A stretch of DNA of 64,000 nt, from NCBI GenBank assembly GCA_023101725.1, contig JALJCO010007818.1:481529-545528 (forward strand), in the 5' to 3' direction. The translations under genes were made by a program, and so were the position numbers. The stretch comes from Atherinomorus stipes. Its lineage: Eukaryota; Chordata; Actinopteri; Atheriniformes; Atherinidae. Positions 48,701 to 55,693 of the stretch are shown one piece after another (position 1 is the first letter of the stretch; each line of letters begins with the position of its first letter). The notes below the pieces were generated by a model. It saw nothing but the letters and a program-made list of their open reading frames with translations. It had not been told where the DNA came from and searched no databases.

Positions 48701-51700
48701 TTACCAAGGCTCCAGACAGCATGTTTAACAGTCCTGCTCCTTAAAGGTTTAATATGGAATACGGACAGAACAGCGACATCACGTGTGTTTAGGTTGTAGT
48801 TGCAATGGCAGAAAAACAACTCCAGCCGCTGGGATGCCAGGCTCACTGCCGATACGCAAGTGACCAACAGCCTGCAGCATGTTTAACAAGTAACGCAGAG
48901 GAGTTTATAACTGACAGCTAACGCTAGCCATGTTAGCAAACAAGCTAGCTTACCGATCCAGCAGGAAAGTCGCCATTTCAGTGTTTTACTCCGTGGAAAA
49001 CGTTTATGTGGGTCCATTTAGTGAAGTCTTCACCTAAATTTACTCCAGGTTTTGCTCTTCTCAGGTCACTCCTCCTCAGAAACAGATAACAATATCTCCA
49101 GGGCTCTGAAGCAGCTGCTTCACTGGTCGTCTCTACGGTTTTCCCCTGTACAAGCCTGACTATGACCGAAATATTGTTTCCACACAGAGATCGTATTTGG
49201 CAACCCGCAATGGCGGCGTGTATTGGCTTATAGACGTAAATAAAATGCCATTATCGAACCCGTAAAAAATTATTTTATAATTATTTTTAGGCTAAATATA
49301 ATTTTTCTGGGAAATGTTGTACTTTCATTCTGTACACCCCCAAACGACCTGTGGAGGTATTATTTTTTAAAAAATATAGCTTTTAATAAAAATGTTCCAT
49401 ATTCAACCTTTAATCTGACCTCTGCACCGTTCCCTGGAAAACTTTGTTTTATCAATTAAGTGGAATTTACCATTAATATGTTTTTATAAAAATTTCAACA
49501 CCATGATCAGAGACATGCGCAGCTGTCATTTGTAGTGGGAATTCAGTGAAAAGAAAGCTGCTTTATAAGAGATACAGAGGACAGCAGCAGTCCATAAACT
49601 CCCACACAGACACAGAACTTTTTGCTCGCTTGTTGATCTTTGGCTGCTCCTGATTGGACATTACCATTAATTTAAAGGGCCCATTTTATGCATATTGATT
49701 TTTCCAAGTGCTTGAACTGGTCTGGGGTGTTTTAACTTACAAAGAGACTAAAAATGCCCATAAAAAAGAACTTCGTAGTTTTCAGGAGTCGTGAAGACTT
49801 TTAAATGAAGCATTTTTTACAGTTGGCCTGATTTCTGCATTTTATTCATACATCACTGGCTGGTCACTACAGGCTGGAACACCGTCCACTACCATACCTA
49901 ACTAGCGCCACTCTGCTTCCGAGACTGAAACGGTCTCTCGCTTCAGAGGACTCTACTAGTATGCTGTCCTGCACAACACCAGTAGAGACGAGAAACAATG
50001 AAGCAGCGGCGGCTGCTTGCACAACGCATTCAGGTGCGTTTCAGAGAGGAGGAAAAAAGAGGGTACGCGGCACAGCAGAAGCTGTAACTGAGGATGGATT
50101 TGATAAAACCCTGACTCCTATATCACATTAACATAAAGAATTGTTTCAGATGGGGGGAAAGGGGATAATATGGGCCCTTTAAGCCATCTGATTGGTAGAA
50201 AGTTTGACAAAAGGTGGCTTCATCATAATGTCCAGGTGAAAACAGAGGTCTTCTAGCAACATAGTGTGTTGTGTGTGATAGTGATCTTTTTAAAATTTTT
50301 TAGTATAGATACACACCACAAAATTGGATACACCCCCAATATGCTACATCTGTTCAGGAAAGGGGGGGGGACCAATGCAGCTCTGCCATCCAAGGCTACG
50401 CTGAGCCAGCGTTTTTCAGAGATCATTATCCATGATCTGCGGACATATTTCAATAAAACAGCACCATCAGACCATGATGGACATCCTGCAGACAAACATA
50501 TTTTCCTCGCCATCGCATTGTCTTGATTTCAGCAACTTTGAGTGGTCTAACGGTGAGTAGCAGTAGGTGTCCTTTCTGATCTGAGATCAGATCCGATCTT
50601 TTCAGGGGTAAAAGCTATACCGAGTTCAAAACAGTCTTCTTTTATCCTATAAAGTCTCGGGCTTTGTAGGAGTCCAGAGGCGGGTTTGTTGAAAACGCAG
50701 CATCAACTTTCCTCCCGTTTCCTGGACTCCTGGTTTAACTGTGTGGTTTCGGTAATGTCCCAAATAACAAGGACAGAGTTTTTATGTACTGCTCCCGTTT
50801 GCTCCGAAGCAAGTCCAGTTGATTAATCGTCTTCTCATACTGAAATCTGCCTGAATTCAGATTATTAATATTCCTCGGCCCACATCGCGTTTGTGTCCAC
50901 AGTACAAAGCCCAAGGCTTTGTTGCCAGATGGTGGTGTTTTATTGAAATATGTCCGTAGATCATGGATAATGATCTCTGAAAAGCGCCGGGTCAGCGTAG
51001 GCTTTGATAGCATTGGTTTCCCCCACTTCCTGAACGGATGTGGCATATAGGGGGCATATCCAATTTTTTGGTGTGTATCTATGAGAATGTAATTCCCATG
51101 ATTTTCCCATGATGCAGTTTGTTCACATTATCATCATCATAATAATACATTTTATTTGAAAGCACCTTATCAAAGCACATAAAGATGCTGTATAAAAACA
51201 GATAAAACATGAAAAACAGCAAGCGAAAACACTAAAAATGTAAAATATAGTCTGCTCTCTCTAACTGAGAAAATTCAGAGACCAGCATGTCTGTGCAGCA
51301 CCGATGTTTATTTAGTGTTTACTGTCAGTAATCTGATTGCTGCTGTGTGTTCTGCAGTAAGATATGGCGCAGAGTTCGCATGGCATTCTCCGTGAGTCAC
51401 GTGACCACTTTTACATTGAAGTCAGCGCAAGCCGCAACTCTATTTCCATGGCTCTGGTCAACGTATTCTGCAACTCTGAGTCACCATACCTGATTAACTA
51501 GCGGCGCTAGTTAACCCTTGTAGTGCCTTGTATGAATGAATGTTCCGGTGGTGGTCAGAGGGGCCGTAGGTGCAAAATGGCTGCCATGCTTCCGTCAGTC
51601 TGCCCCAGGGCAGCTGTGGCTACATACATAGCTTATCATCACCAAGTATGAATGAGGAGTGAGTGAATGATGGATCTACCGTGAGCGCTTTGAGTGCCTT

Positions 51701-52633
51701 AAAAAGCACGATATAAATCTAATCCATTATTATTATTATTATTATTATTATTGACAGTTCTGGAGGTTGGCACCTGTGTCCGCTGATGTCAGAGCTCATT
51801 GGTTGTTGATTGTGTTGCGTCACTGCGACTTGCGATAATATTAAACACGTTTGATATTATCAGAAGCCTAAGATGAGGACTGAAAAGAAAAGACCGATAT
51901 AAAACAGCAGAGATTACCGCCTCAAAGTTAGGCCGGGGCGCACCGCGACTCCCGGCCTAACACGCACAGTTCCTGAGAAACTGTTGACCATATAATCTAG
52001 TGCAGTTTTAATGGTTAAGGTCTGATAAATGACAGCTGGTCTGAGCAGCTGCTGAGTGAGAGGTGGAGAACATTGTGGGCAGATGATAACCGAGTTAATC
52101 TGGGGTGTTGCACCATTACTGTCTCTGTGGTGGTGATAAAGACTTACCTGGTCTAACCGGAGCTGGTGTAGCAGCAGCTGGGGTGCTCTCACCGTTAGCC
52201 TGGGGCACTGCTGAACTTTCTGATCCAGATATAGCGGTCTGTGAAGAAAAAAAACAAAAAAACACCAGGTATGACCGTAGAACTGAGGACAGCAGACATT
52301 TTCCCACCTGAACAGGAGAAATAAACTTCCAGCTAAATCCAAATAAAAGCTGACAGTCTGCAACTAGGTTAGTTTGATGTAAATCAACTCTAAAACTAGA
52401 TCTGGACCATAGTTCAGAGTAAAGAAACAAAAACAGTTAAACATCTTTTTGACCAAACCAAAAGAAAAACTGACATTAAATGTGTGTTTGTGAGTCGTCT
52501 CTTACATAGCTTTGGTTAAGAGCGTGTTATATCAACTCACCTGTGGTGGGGTTGGGGTGGAGCCACTTCGGCCTCCTGACATAATCTCCTCTGTAATATC
52601 TCGACCTCCTTGGTTAGGGTCTCTTATTCTAAT
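30526..52633 (-). CDS. eif4g1: eIF4G1, translation initiation factor scaffold (partial at N terminus)
   Basis: eIF4G1 is the cytoplasmic scaffold of the cap-binding complex eIF4F. It binds eIF4E, eIF4A, eIF3, PABP and Mnk kinases. Twenty-four coding exons join with GT-AG borders and matching phases into 4524 nt (1507 codons plus stop). In order: IRIRDPN segment (1-31); Pro/Glu/Ser-rich linker (to ~390); [20 protein letters not shown]; eIF4E-binding YDREFLL (~494); MIF4G/HEAT-1 (~600-865); poly-Gly and RD-rich linkers (~895-1125); MA3/HEAT-2 (~1150-1330); W2/HEAT-3 with C-terminal [15 protein letters not shown]. Signatures such as [14 protein letters not shown] and [12 protein letters not shown] are eIF4G1-like, not eIF4G3-like. 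The upstream PABP-binding exons are not visible. Confidence 0.95.
30788..30928 (-). CDS. eif4g1: eif4g1 exon w23
   Basis: Encodes [20 protein letters not shown] to [13 protein letters not shown] within the W2/HEAT-3 domain. Acceptor CCCTGCAG, donor GTAAGCA. Phase 1 in and out. Confidence 0.94.
31296..31502 (+). mobile_element. MITE fragment, left arm (inverted partner of 33158-33671)
   Basis: Begins CAGTCGTCCTCAAAATTATT and CATACCCTCC, a Tc1-like terminus, and continues to AAGCATGATGGGGCTCTGAA. This whole ~205 bp matches the reverse complement of 33461-33671. The other end is truncated. Confidence 0.75.
31503..32491. other. eif4g1 intron between w23 and w22, remainder
   Basis: About 31530-31760 resembles a fish retroposon 3' segment (AAAGCGCTTTTCACAGACAA...). 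About 32100-32300 has a dispersed-repeat look (CAAAATGGCGACTGAGCC). No exon seen. Confidence 0.4.
32492..32573 (-). CDS. eif4g1: eif4g1 exon w22
   Basis: Encodes [20 protein letters not shown] then ICQSAII, part of the W2/HEAT-3 domain. Acceptor TTTGCTGCAG, donor GTGAGTAA. Phase 0 in, phase 1 out. Confidence 0.94.
32667..32801 (-). CDS. eif4g1: eif4g1 exon w21
   Basis: Encodes [20 protein letters not shown] to [12 protein letters not shown], 45 codons, the start of the W2 region. The EFTLG segment matches eIF4G1 rather than eIF4G3. Acceptor CTGACTGCAG, donor GTTTGTG. Phase 0. Confidence 0.93.
33158..33671. mobile_element. Tc1-like MITE (~510 bp)
   Basis: The right end GGTATGAATAATTTTGAGGA and CGACTG is inverted relative to the left end TAGTCTTCCTTAAAATGATT near 33160. 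Interior non-coding. It lies in the intron upstream of w21, opposite in orientation to the copy at 31296-31502. Confidence 0.7.
33692..33730. repeat. (TA)n/(CA)n microsatellite
   Basis: A TATATATATA tract passes into ACACACACACACATACACAT. Confidence 0.9.
34969..35178. mobile_element. Foldback element FB, copy 1 (210 bp)
   Basis: Two arms of about 100 bp, GGGCTATATGCACGACTCCA onward and the inverted ...TGGAGTCGTGCATATAGCCC, are nearly perfect complements around a ~10-bp centre (AGTTACTGAG). The transcript would form one long hairpin. A diverged second copy lies at 61661-61882. Confidence 0.9.
35345..35446 (+). other. Possible first exon of a hAT-type transposase
   Basis: ATGGCGGAGGGCGGAGTCCG opens [20 protein letters not shown] then QHFE directly before GTATAT, a possible donor. 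The upstream CAACAATTCACCCTACCC may be an element end. No downstream exon was recognised. Confidence 0.25.
36586..37095. repeat. Tandem duplication, ~250-bp unit
   Basis: AACTCAATTTATTTGCAATG (36594), AACTGAATTTATTTGCAATG (36831) and AACTCAATTTATCTGCAGTG (37078) recur. Between them GAAAATATTGTGG and TTATGCTGTTGCAAGT recur at the same spacing. Two diverged units plus a partial third. Confidence 0.75.
38369..39238. mobile_element. TTAA-flanked element with ~200-bp inverted arms (870 bp)
   Basis: TTAA occurs at 38365-38368 and 39239-39242. The ends are AGGAATAGTACACCCACAGT and, reverse-complemented, AGGAGTAGTACACCCACAGA. The arms stay complementary for roughly 200-300 bp (including CTTACCCTCATGGTGAGCAA). 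It ends 65 bp below exon w20. Confidence 0.88.
39304..39402 (-). CDS. eif4g1: eif4g1 exon w20
   Basis: Encodes [20 protein letters not shown] to NKFVTEK, 33 codons, the end of the HEAT-2 region and linker. Acceptor CCCATTAG, donor GTGAGATG. Phase 0. Confidence 0.94.
39518..39599 (-). CDS. eif4g1: eif4g1 exon w19
   Basis: Encodes (R)[20 protein letters not shown] to LLCKGM, inside the MA3/HEAT-2 domain. Acceptor GTCTTCAG, donor GTGAGCGC. Phase 2 in, 0 out. Confidence 0.94.
39679..39804 (-). CDS. eif4g1: eif4g1 exon w18
   Basis: Encodes [20 protein letters not shown] to GGIPMGELF within the MA3/HEAT-2 domain. Acceptor GTTTTCAG, donor AG/GTTGCTTT (weak but frame-supported). Phase 2 in and out. 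Confidence 0.93.
39908..40080 (-). CDS. eif4g1: eif4g1 exon w17
   Basis: Encodes [36 protein letters not shown] and PAQQYYKG, core helices of the MA3/HEAT-2 domain. Acceptor CCCTGCAG, donor GTCAGTATG. Phase 0 in, 2 out. Confidence 0.95.
40177..40304 (-). CDS. eif4g1: eif4g1 exon w16
   Basis: Encodes [20 protein letters not shown] then [20 protein letters not shown], the start of the MA3 domain. Acceptor TCTGCACAG, donor GTACGCC. Phase 1 in, 0 out. Confidence 0.95.
40305..42277. other. eif4g1 intron between w16 and w15
   Basis: No exon seen. A MITE-like terminus TAGGGCTGGACAATAATG occurs at about 41805 with no matching right end. T-runs at 41879-41892. A/G-rich stretch around 41000-41050. 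Confidence 0.5.
42278..42525 (-). CDS. eif4g1: eif4g1 exon w15 (RD/RS-rich linker)
   Basis: Encodes [20 protein letters not shown], then [12 protein letters not shown] and [20 protein letters not shown]. The linker between HEAT-1 and HEAT-2 is highly charged; KRSFS and [10 protein letters not shown] match eIF4G1. Acceptor CACCACAG, donor GTAAACGG. Phase 2 in, 1 out. Confidence 0.92.
42616..42730 (-). CDS. eif4g1: eif4g1 exon w14
   Basis: Encodes [20 protein letters not shown] to [10 protein letters not shown]. The [10 protein letters not shown] motif is a conserved eIF4G1 linker segment. Acceptor ATCCCTAG, donor GTAAGGAT. Phase 1 in, 2 out. Confidence 0.93.
42822..42933 (-). CDS. eif4g1: eif4g1 exon w13
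   Basis: Encodes [20 protein letters not shown] then [17 protein letters not shown]. Acceptor CTCCTCAG, donor GTGAGTTC. Phase 0 in, 1 out. Confidence 0.93.
43010..43309 (-). CDS. eif4g1: eif4g1 exon w12
   Basis: Encodes [35 protein letters not shown], a glycine-rich run and [20 protein letters not shown]. This region is diagnostic for eIF4G1. The ten-glycine tract is coded by near-identical GGA/GGT codons and may vary in length. Acceptor TTCCACCAG, donor GTAAAATT. Phase 0. Confidence 0.95.
43310..44303. other. eif4g1 intron between w12 and w11
   Basis: No exon, transposon end or notable repeat was recognised. Confidence 0.5.
44304..44408 (-). CDS. eif4g1: eif4g1 exon w11 (end of MIF4G)
   Basis: Encodes [20 protein letters not shown] then [15 protein letters not shown]. 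Acceptor CTTTTCAG, donor GTAAATCAG. Phase 0. Confidence 0.96.
44490..44726 (-). CDS. eif4g1: eif4g1 exon w10 (MIF4G)
   Basis: Encodes [60 protein letters not shown] and [10 protein letters not shown]. This is the core of the MIF4G/HEAT-1 domain contacting eIF4A. Acceptor TTTAAG, donor GTACAAAC. Phase 0. Confidence 0.96.
44814..44960 (-). CDS. eif4g1: eif4g1 exon w9 (MIF4G)
   Basis: Encodes [49 protein letters not shown]. Acceptor TTTTTTTAG, donor GTAAATAA. Phase 0. Confidence 0.95.
45151..45561 (-). CDS. eif4g1: eif4g1 exon w8 (start of MIF4G)
   Basis: Encodes [60 protein letters not shown] and [12 protein letters not shown] (137 codons). The MIF4G domain begins at the KTQDLF helix. Acceptor CCCCCTCCAG, donor GTAAGATG. 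Phase 0. Confidence 0.96.
45642..45767 (-). CDS. eif4g1: eif4g1 exon w7
   Basis: Encodes [20 protein letters not shown] then [20 protein letters not shown], the linker after the eIF4E-binding site; closely matches eIF4G1. Acceptor TCTGTTCAG, donor GTGAGTTAA. Phase 0. Confidence 0.95.
46325..46458 (-). CDS. eif4g1: eif4g1 exon w6 (eIF4E-binding motif)
   Basis: Encodes [40 protein letters not shown] and VVLDK. The canonical YxxxxL-phi motif YDREFLL (46400-46420) docks eIF4E. Acceptor TTTGTTTCAG, donor GTGCAGACC. Phase 1 in, 0 out. Confidence 0.96.
46646..46838 (-). CDS. eif4g1: eif4g1 exon w5
   Basis: Encodes [40 protein letters not shown] and [19 protein letters not shown] matches the eIF4G1 region before the eIF4E site. 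Acceptor TTGACCACAG, donor GTGGGTCTC. Phase 0 in, 1 out. Confidence 0.93.
46839..47493. other. eif4g1 intron between w5 and w4
   Basis: No exon or transposon end recognised. Confidence 0.5.
47494..47582 (-). CDS. eif4g1: eif4g1 exon w4
   Basis: Encodes [20 protein letters not shown] then [10 protein letters not shown], a conserved basic segment preceding the eIF4E-binding region. Acceptor TTTTCTGCAG, donor GTGCGTCC. Phase 1 in, 0 out. Confidence 0.95.
47698..48672 (-). CDS. eif4g1: eif4g1 exon w3 (large Pro/Glu/Ser linker exon)
   Basis: A 975-bp exon encoding 324 full codons, from [20 protein letters not shown] to [19 protein letters not shown]. The composition is Pro, Glu, Ser, Thr and Ala, low complexity and disordered. 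Acceptor GATTTTCCAG above 48672, donor GTCAGTTT. Phase 1 in and out. It is longer and less conserved than the flanking exons. Confidence 0.92.
48745..49409. mobile_element. TTAA-flanked MITE (665 bp)
   Basis: TTAA occurs at 48741-48744 and 49410-49413. The ends are AGGTTTAATATGGAATACGG and, reverse-complemented, AGGTTGAATATGGAACATTT. It begins only 72 bp upstream of the w3 acceptor. A minus-strand ATGGCGACTTTCC...GTAAGC inside it mimics a first exon. Confidence 0.8.
49676..50178. mobile_element. TTAA-flanked MITE (503 bp)
   Basis: TTAA occurs at 49672-49675 and 50179-50182. The ends are AGGGCCCATTTTATGC and, reverse-complemented, AGGGCCCATATTATCC. No coding capacity. It lies in the intron between w2 and w3. 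Confidence 0.85.
50305..51082. mobile_element. TIR element with ~170-bp arms (778 bp)
   Basis: The left arm ATAGATACACACCACAAAAT is inverted at the right as ATTTTTTGGTGTGTATCTAT, and the arms stay complementary to about 50475/50910. Each arm, read outward-in, can encode [17 protein letters not shown], an effect of the inverted duplication. No full transposase. Confidence 0.75.
51650..51753 (+). repeat. Retroposon-like tail with (ATT)n
   Basis: GAGTGAATGATGGATCTACC, AGCGCTTTGAGTGCCTTAAA and TATAAATCTAATCC precede about nine ATT units, as in common fish retroposon tails. Confidence 0.6.
52148..52238 (-). CDS. eif4g1: eif4g1 exon w2
   Basis: Encodes [20 protein letters not shown] then [10 protein letters not shown]. 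The VRPDDR junction with w3 matches eIF4G1. Acceptor TTCTTCACAG, donor GTAAGTC. Phase 0 in, 1 out. Confidence 0.92.
52541..52633 (-). CDS. eif4g1: eif4g1 exon w1 (IRIRDPN segment)
   Basis: Encodes [20 protein letters not shown] then [11 protein letters not shown]. In the full-length protein this follows a KRERK-type stretch and the PABP-binding region. The first in-frame ATG visible is Met-18 of this exon (EEIMSGG). Acceptor TATCCTCAG, donor GTGAGTTG. Phase 0. Confidence 0.94.
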
Positions 52634-53234
52634 CTGAGGATATGACAGAGAATTATGAAAGAAAAATGAGGCTTAAAACCAAAGCAGTCATATTTAGACT
52701 CATAGGAGTAATTTTACAGGAAGATGGCTTCTCATGAGGAAATATGTACAGTTATCAGCCCTTTCTGTGTCTACTATCTACCTCTCATTCATTAAAATCG
52801 ACATTATTCAGTCTGAACATGAAAGCACATGAAAATCCTTCTGATCAAGTGAACACGGTGAAAGTTAGAGAAGCTGACAGCAGGAACCGACCTGAAGCAA
52901 AACAGCCAAATTCCTCTGCTGATTTAAGTAGTTGTGAAACTGGCTGACTGTTACAAAAGGCAAAGCACCATCAGGTCTGACAACTGCAGCTTTCTGTGTG
53001 TGTGTACACAATAACATCAGGCTGAATGAGTGGAAATCTGTCCCAACGCACATTTTCTAAAGTCACATTACCCTGTCATGAAAACGGTCCGAGTCAGAAA
53101 GCTGCTGACGCACAGTCACTGAACAAGGATTAAACTGGAAAAGTTCCCCGTCAGCTGCTACAACACTTTTTTGCTCTGTAACCTACTTTTGAGAAAAAGT
53201 GCAACAATGTTTGCTCAACACGACTGACCTTTAC

Positions 53235-53560
53235 CTGCTCGGTTTGTTTGCAACTCTTCTCCAACAGCACTACAAACCCTGGTGGGCCTCTTTCATCCCG
53301 GGGCTGGAGTAGCCGCTCCAGCTAGCTTTAGTGCTGGACTTTCAACCCCACAAAGCAGGATGGCGGATGGATTTAGAGAGCCGTTTCAGCTCGGTTTCAC
53401 TCACATAATTCCCACCCAGGATACACCGGCAGAGCTGGGCAGCAAGCTAAGCTAGCAGCCTGATGACTGTCTCACACGCTGAGCAGAACAGGGAGGGAAA
53501 AAGGCAGAAAGCGACTGGCCTTGTAAAGCTGTGGTATTGGAATGTGCACCCCCGCCCGCA
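53235..53560 (-). promoter_or_regulatory. Candidate eif4g1 internal promoter / non-coding first exon
   Basis: The minus strand has pyrimidine-rich CTTTCTGCCTTTTTCCCTCC and a GCGGGCGGGGG block. It then reads into sequence ending CGAGCAG/GTAAAGG, a good donor at 53235. It lies 600 bp upstream of w1 and could splice to it. No TATA box. Motif-level evidence only. Confidence 0.3.
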
Positions 53561-55011
53561 GTGACTAACAGACAGTTAAAAGGGGTCGGAGGGAGGAGGG
53601 GCATGGTTGGGAAAATGGGAGGGTTTCCAGAAAAAAAAGAGAGTTAGCATTATCAAATGCGCTGCAACTACCAGAAAAAACTCCCCCCTTTTCCTTGGTC
53701 TCCCTCTCCTTCTGTCATCCAGCTCAGTCAGGCTAAAGTCAGATTCTTTCAGCCTTCTTGGAGCAAAGGAAGAGGAGGGGGAGGAAGGCTCTCTGGTTAG
53801 CCCTTCCGGCTCAGGGGGGAGGAGACCAGTGGCCACGTGGAGCTGAGCTATGTGCTGACATGTCCTTCACCCCCTCCCTCCTGGATTTTCTCTGTGCCAC
53901 AGAGAGTCAAAAGAAGAAGAAATGTACTGTTTAACAGGAACAAAAAGATAAAAACTGGCTGCATGGTAGCAGATACATACGTGCACCCCTCTCCATAAAT
54001 CTCTGTAAAATAACTTTTTATCCAACATATATGCAACAACATGAAGTTTGTGCAGCTCAATATCAAAGAGCAAGACACCGAAACCGGCATCATCCATGTT
54101 AGCACAAAGTCTTCCAGCTTAACTACAACCAGCACTCCTCAGAACAATGAACCCTCCTCTGTTATCAGATAACAGACACAGATTTTTTTTCCCCTTTTAT
54201 CTATATGACGGAGATTGTAAATTACAAACCAGGATGTAGCAGTGAATTACATGTTTGACTGAAATGGTGGAGAGTAAAAATGTTTTTAAAAAAATACATA
54301 ATTAATGAGAGTTATAAAACTTCACTGCTGAGGTTAAGACATCAGATTTTTCTGAAAAACGAGTCAAAAACTGTAACCAGTTGATCTGTAAGAAGACAAT
54401 CTCTCTGAACTGTGGTCCTTGCCAGAAATCCCAAATGCACCAGAGAGAGTTTAACAACAGATATTAAAGTAACTCTTTGTAACTTTCTGACCTTAGAAAA
54501 ATATGTCTGACTTGTTTTGACGGTACAGTGGCATTCATTATGTACATTTCTGGAGTCATCATTGCCCTGTAGCTTCCCAAAGCTGAGAAACCACAAGTCA
54601 CAAATGCGTTTTTTCCAGTTTGGAATGTCACATTACAGCTGAATTTTGTTTTACATCACGTCATACACCAGCAAGCGGATAATACACTGGCTGTTTTCAA
54701 TGCCCGCCGTGACTGATTCAGTAAAGAAACCCAAGAGGACATTATTGGAGTAAGAGAGATGGGGACAGAGTAAGAGATCAGACAACATTCAACAGTATAA
54801 ACTATTTCATGTAGTTGATATTGCTGCATATGTCAATTATACAAAGAAAAATAACGTCACCTTTTTTAGGGGGGTGGGTTGTTTTGGCACGCCAGACTTC
54901 CCTCCTCAGTAAGTAATGATATGCGGCTCTACTCGGCTCAACCTAGTTTACGTCTCTCTGATTTGCTACATCCTTTTTTGGGAAACTGGGTCAACTGCAT
55001 AGATTGTTAGA
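53561..55011. other. Upstream of eif4g1, no gene confirmed
   Basis: A minus-strand open frame (53576-53836) contains RRRGRPRKRG but has no ATG or clear splice sites. The rest is unassigned. Confidence 0.4.
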
Positions 55012-55693
55012 GATGGACGTAGTATCCGGTTACATCTGAATAGAGCAAAGTGAAGCCAGTTGGGTGTGTCCTACCGCCGCCATCTTGCCATGTCACGTGT
55101 GTCGTCACTCCCGGAAAATACTAATATGGGCACAGTGCGGTCGTGGAGCAGATGATTGACAGCCAACGTACTCTGGGCTAAATGCAAACTGATCTAACTC
55201 GAAACCAACAGAAGCTAACAAAGATTAGCCTCCCAAGCGGCGGGAAGACATGTTTGGACTGGCTGTTAGCTGACTAAAAACCACCATTTTGCTACTTTGC
55301 TGCAGACTGACCCTTACCGAGAACAAACAAGAGAGTAATTGCTACCCACCGGCCGGCAGGTCAGCTTTCGGTCTGCCGCATGCCGATCAAAAGGACATGC
55401 CCAATTATGTGTAATTTCAGTATTAAATAACATCTAAACGGATGAGTTTTAAAAAAAAATCACCCCCCTTCACAGCTGACATGAAGGTAAACCTGACCTA
55501 TTAAACCTAAAATGATTTTTTGAACCCGGCTGTAAACATGTTTATTTCTGCCGTGAAGTTGGCCTTTTAACATGGGAGTCTGTGGGGATTTGCTCTGTTT
55601 TGGAGCCAGCCCCTAGTAGATCAGGAGAGAATTACAATTAAAAACTTCACTTCCTGGTTTCACACTTTTCCAGCAAAATTTGCCCCTTGGTCA
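55012..55693. repeat. Interspersed repeat family R1, copy B
   Basis: Homologous to 23981-25365 without the LTR insertion. Shared blocks include GTGAAGCCAGTTGG, CCGCCGCCATCTTGCCATGT, TTAAATAACATCTAAACGG and TTTGGAGCCAGCCCCTAG. It gives the pre-insertion sequence of copy A. Confidence 0.8.

Noticed and set aside
48955..49000. ATGGCGACTTTCC...GTAAGC on the minus strand as a first coding exon
   Set aside because: It lies wholly inside the TTAA element at 48745-49409 within an eif4g1 intron; no second exon follows.
30526..52633. Assignment to eif4g3
   Set aside because: Human EIF4G3 is next to ALPL, which made this attractive, but the linker and domain sequences ([47 protein letters not shown]) match eIF4G1.
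52865..53053. 62-codon minus-strand frame as an upstream eif4g1 exon
   Set aside because: It has a possible donor but its sequence does not resemble the PABP-binding or KRERK region of eIF4G1.
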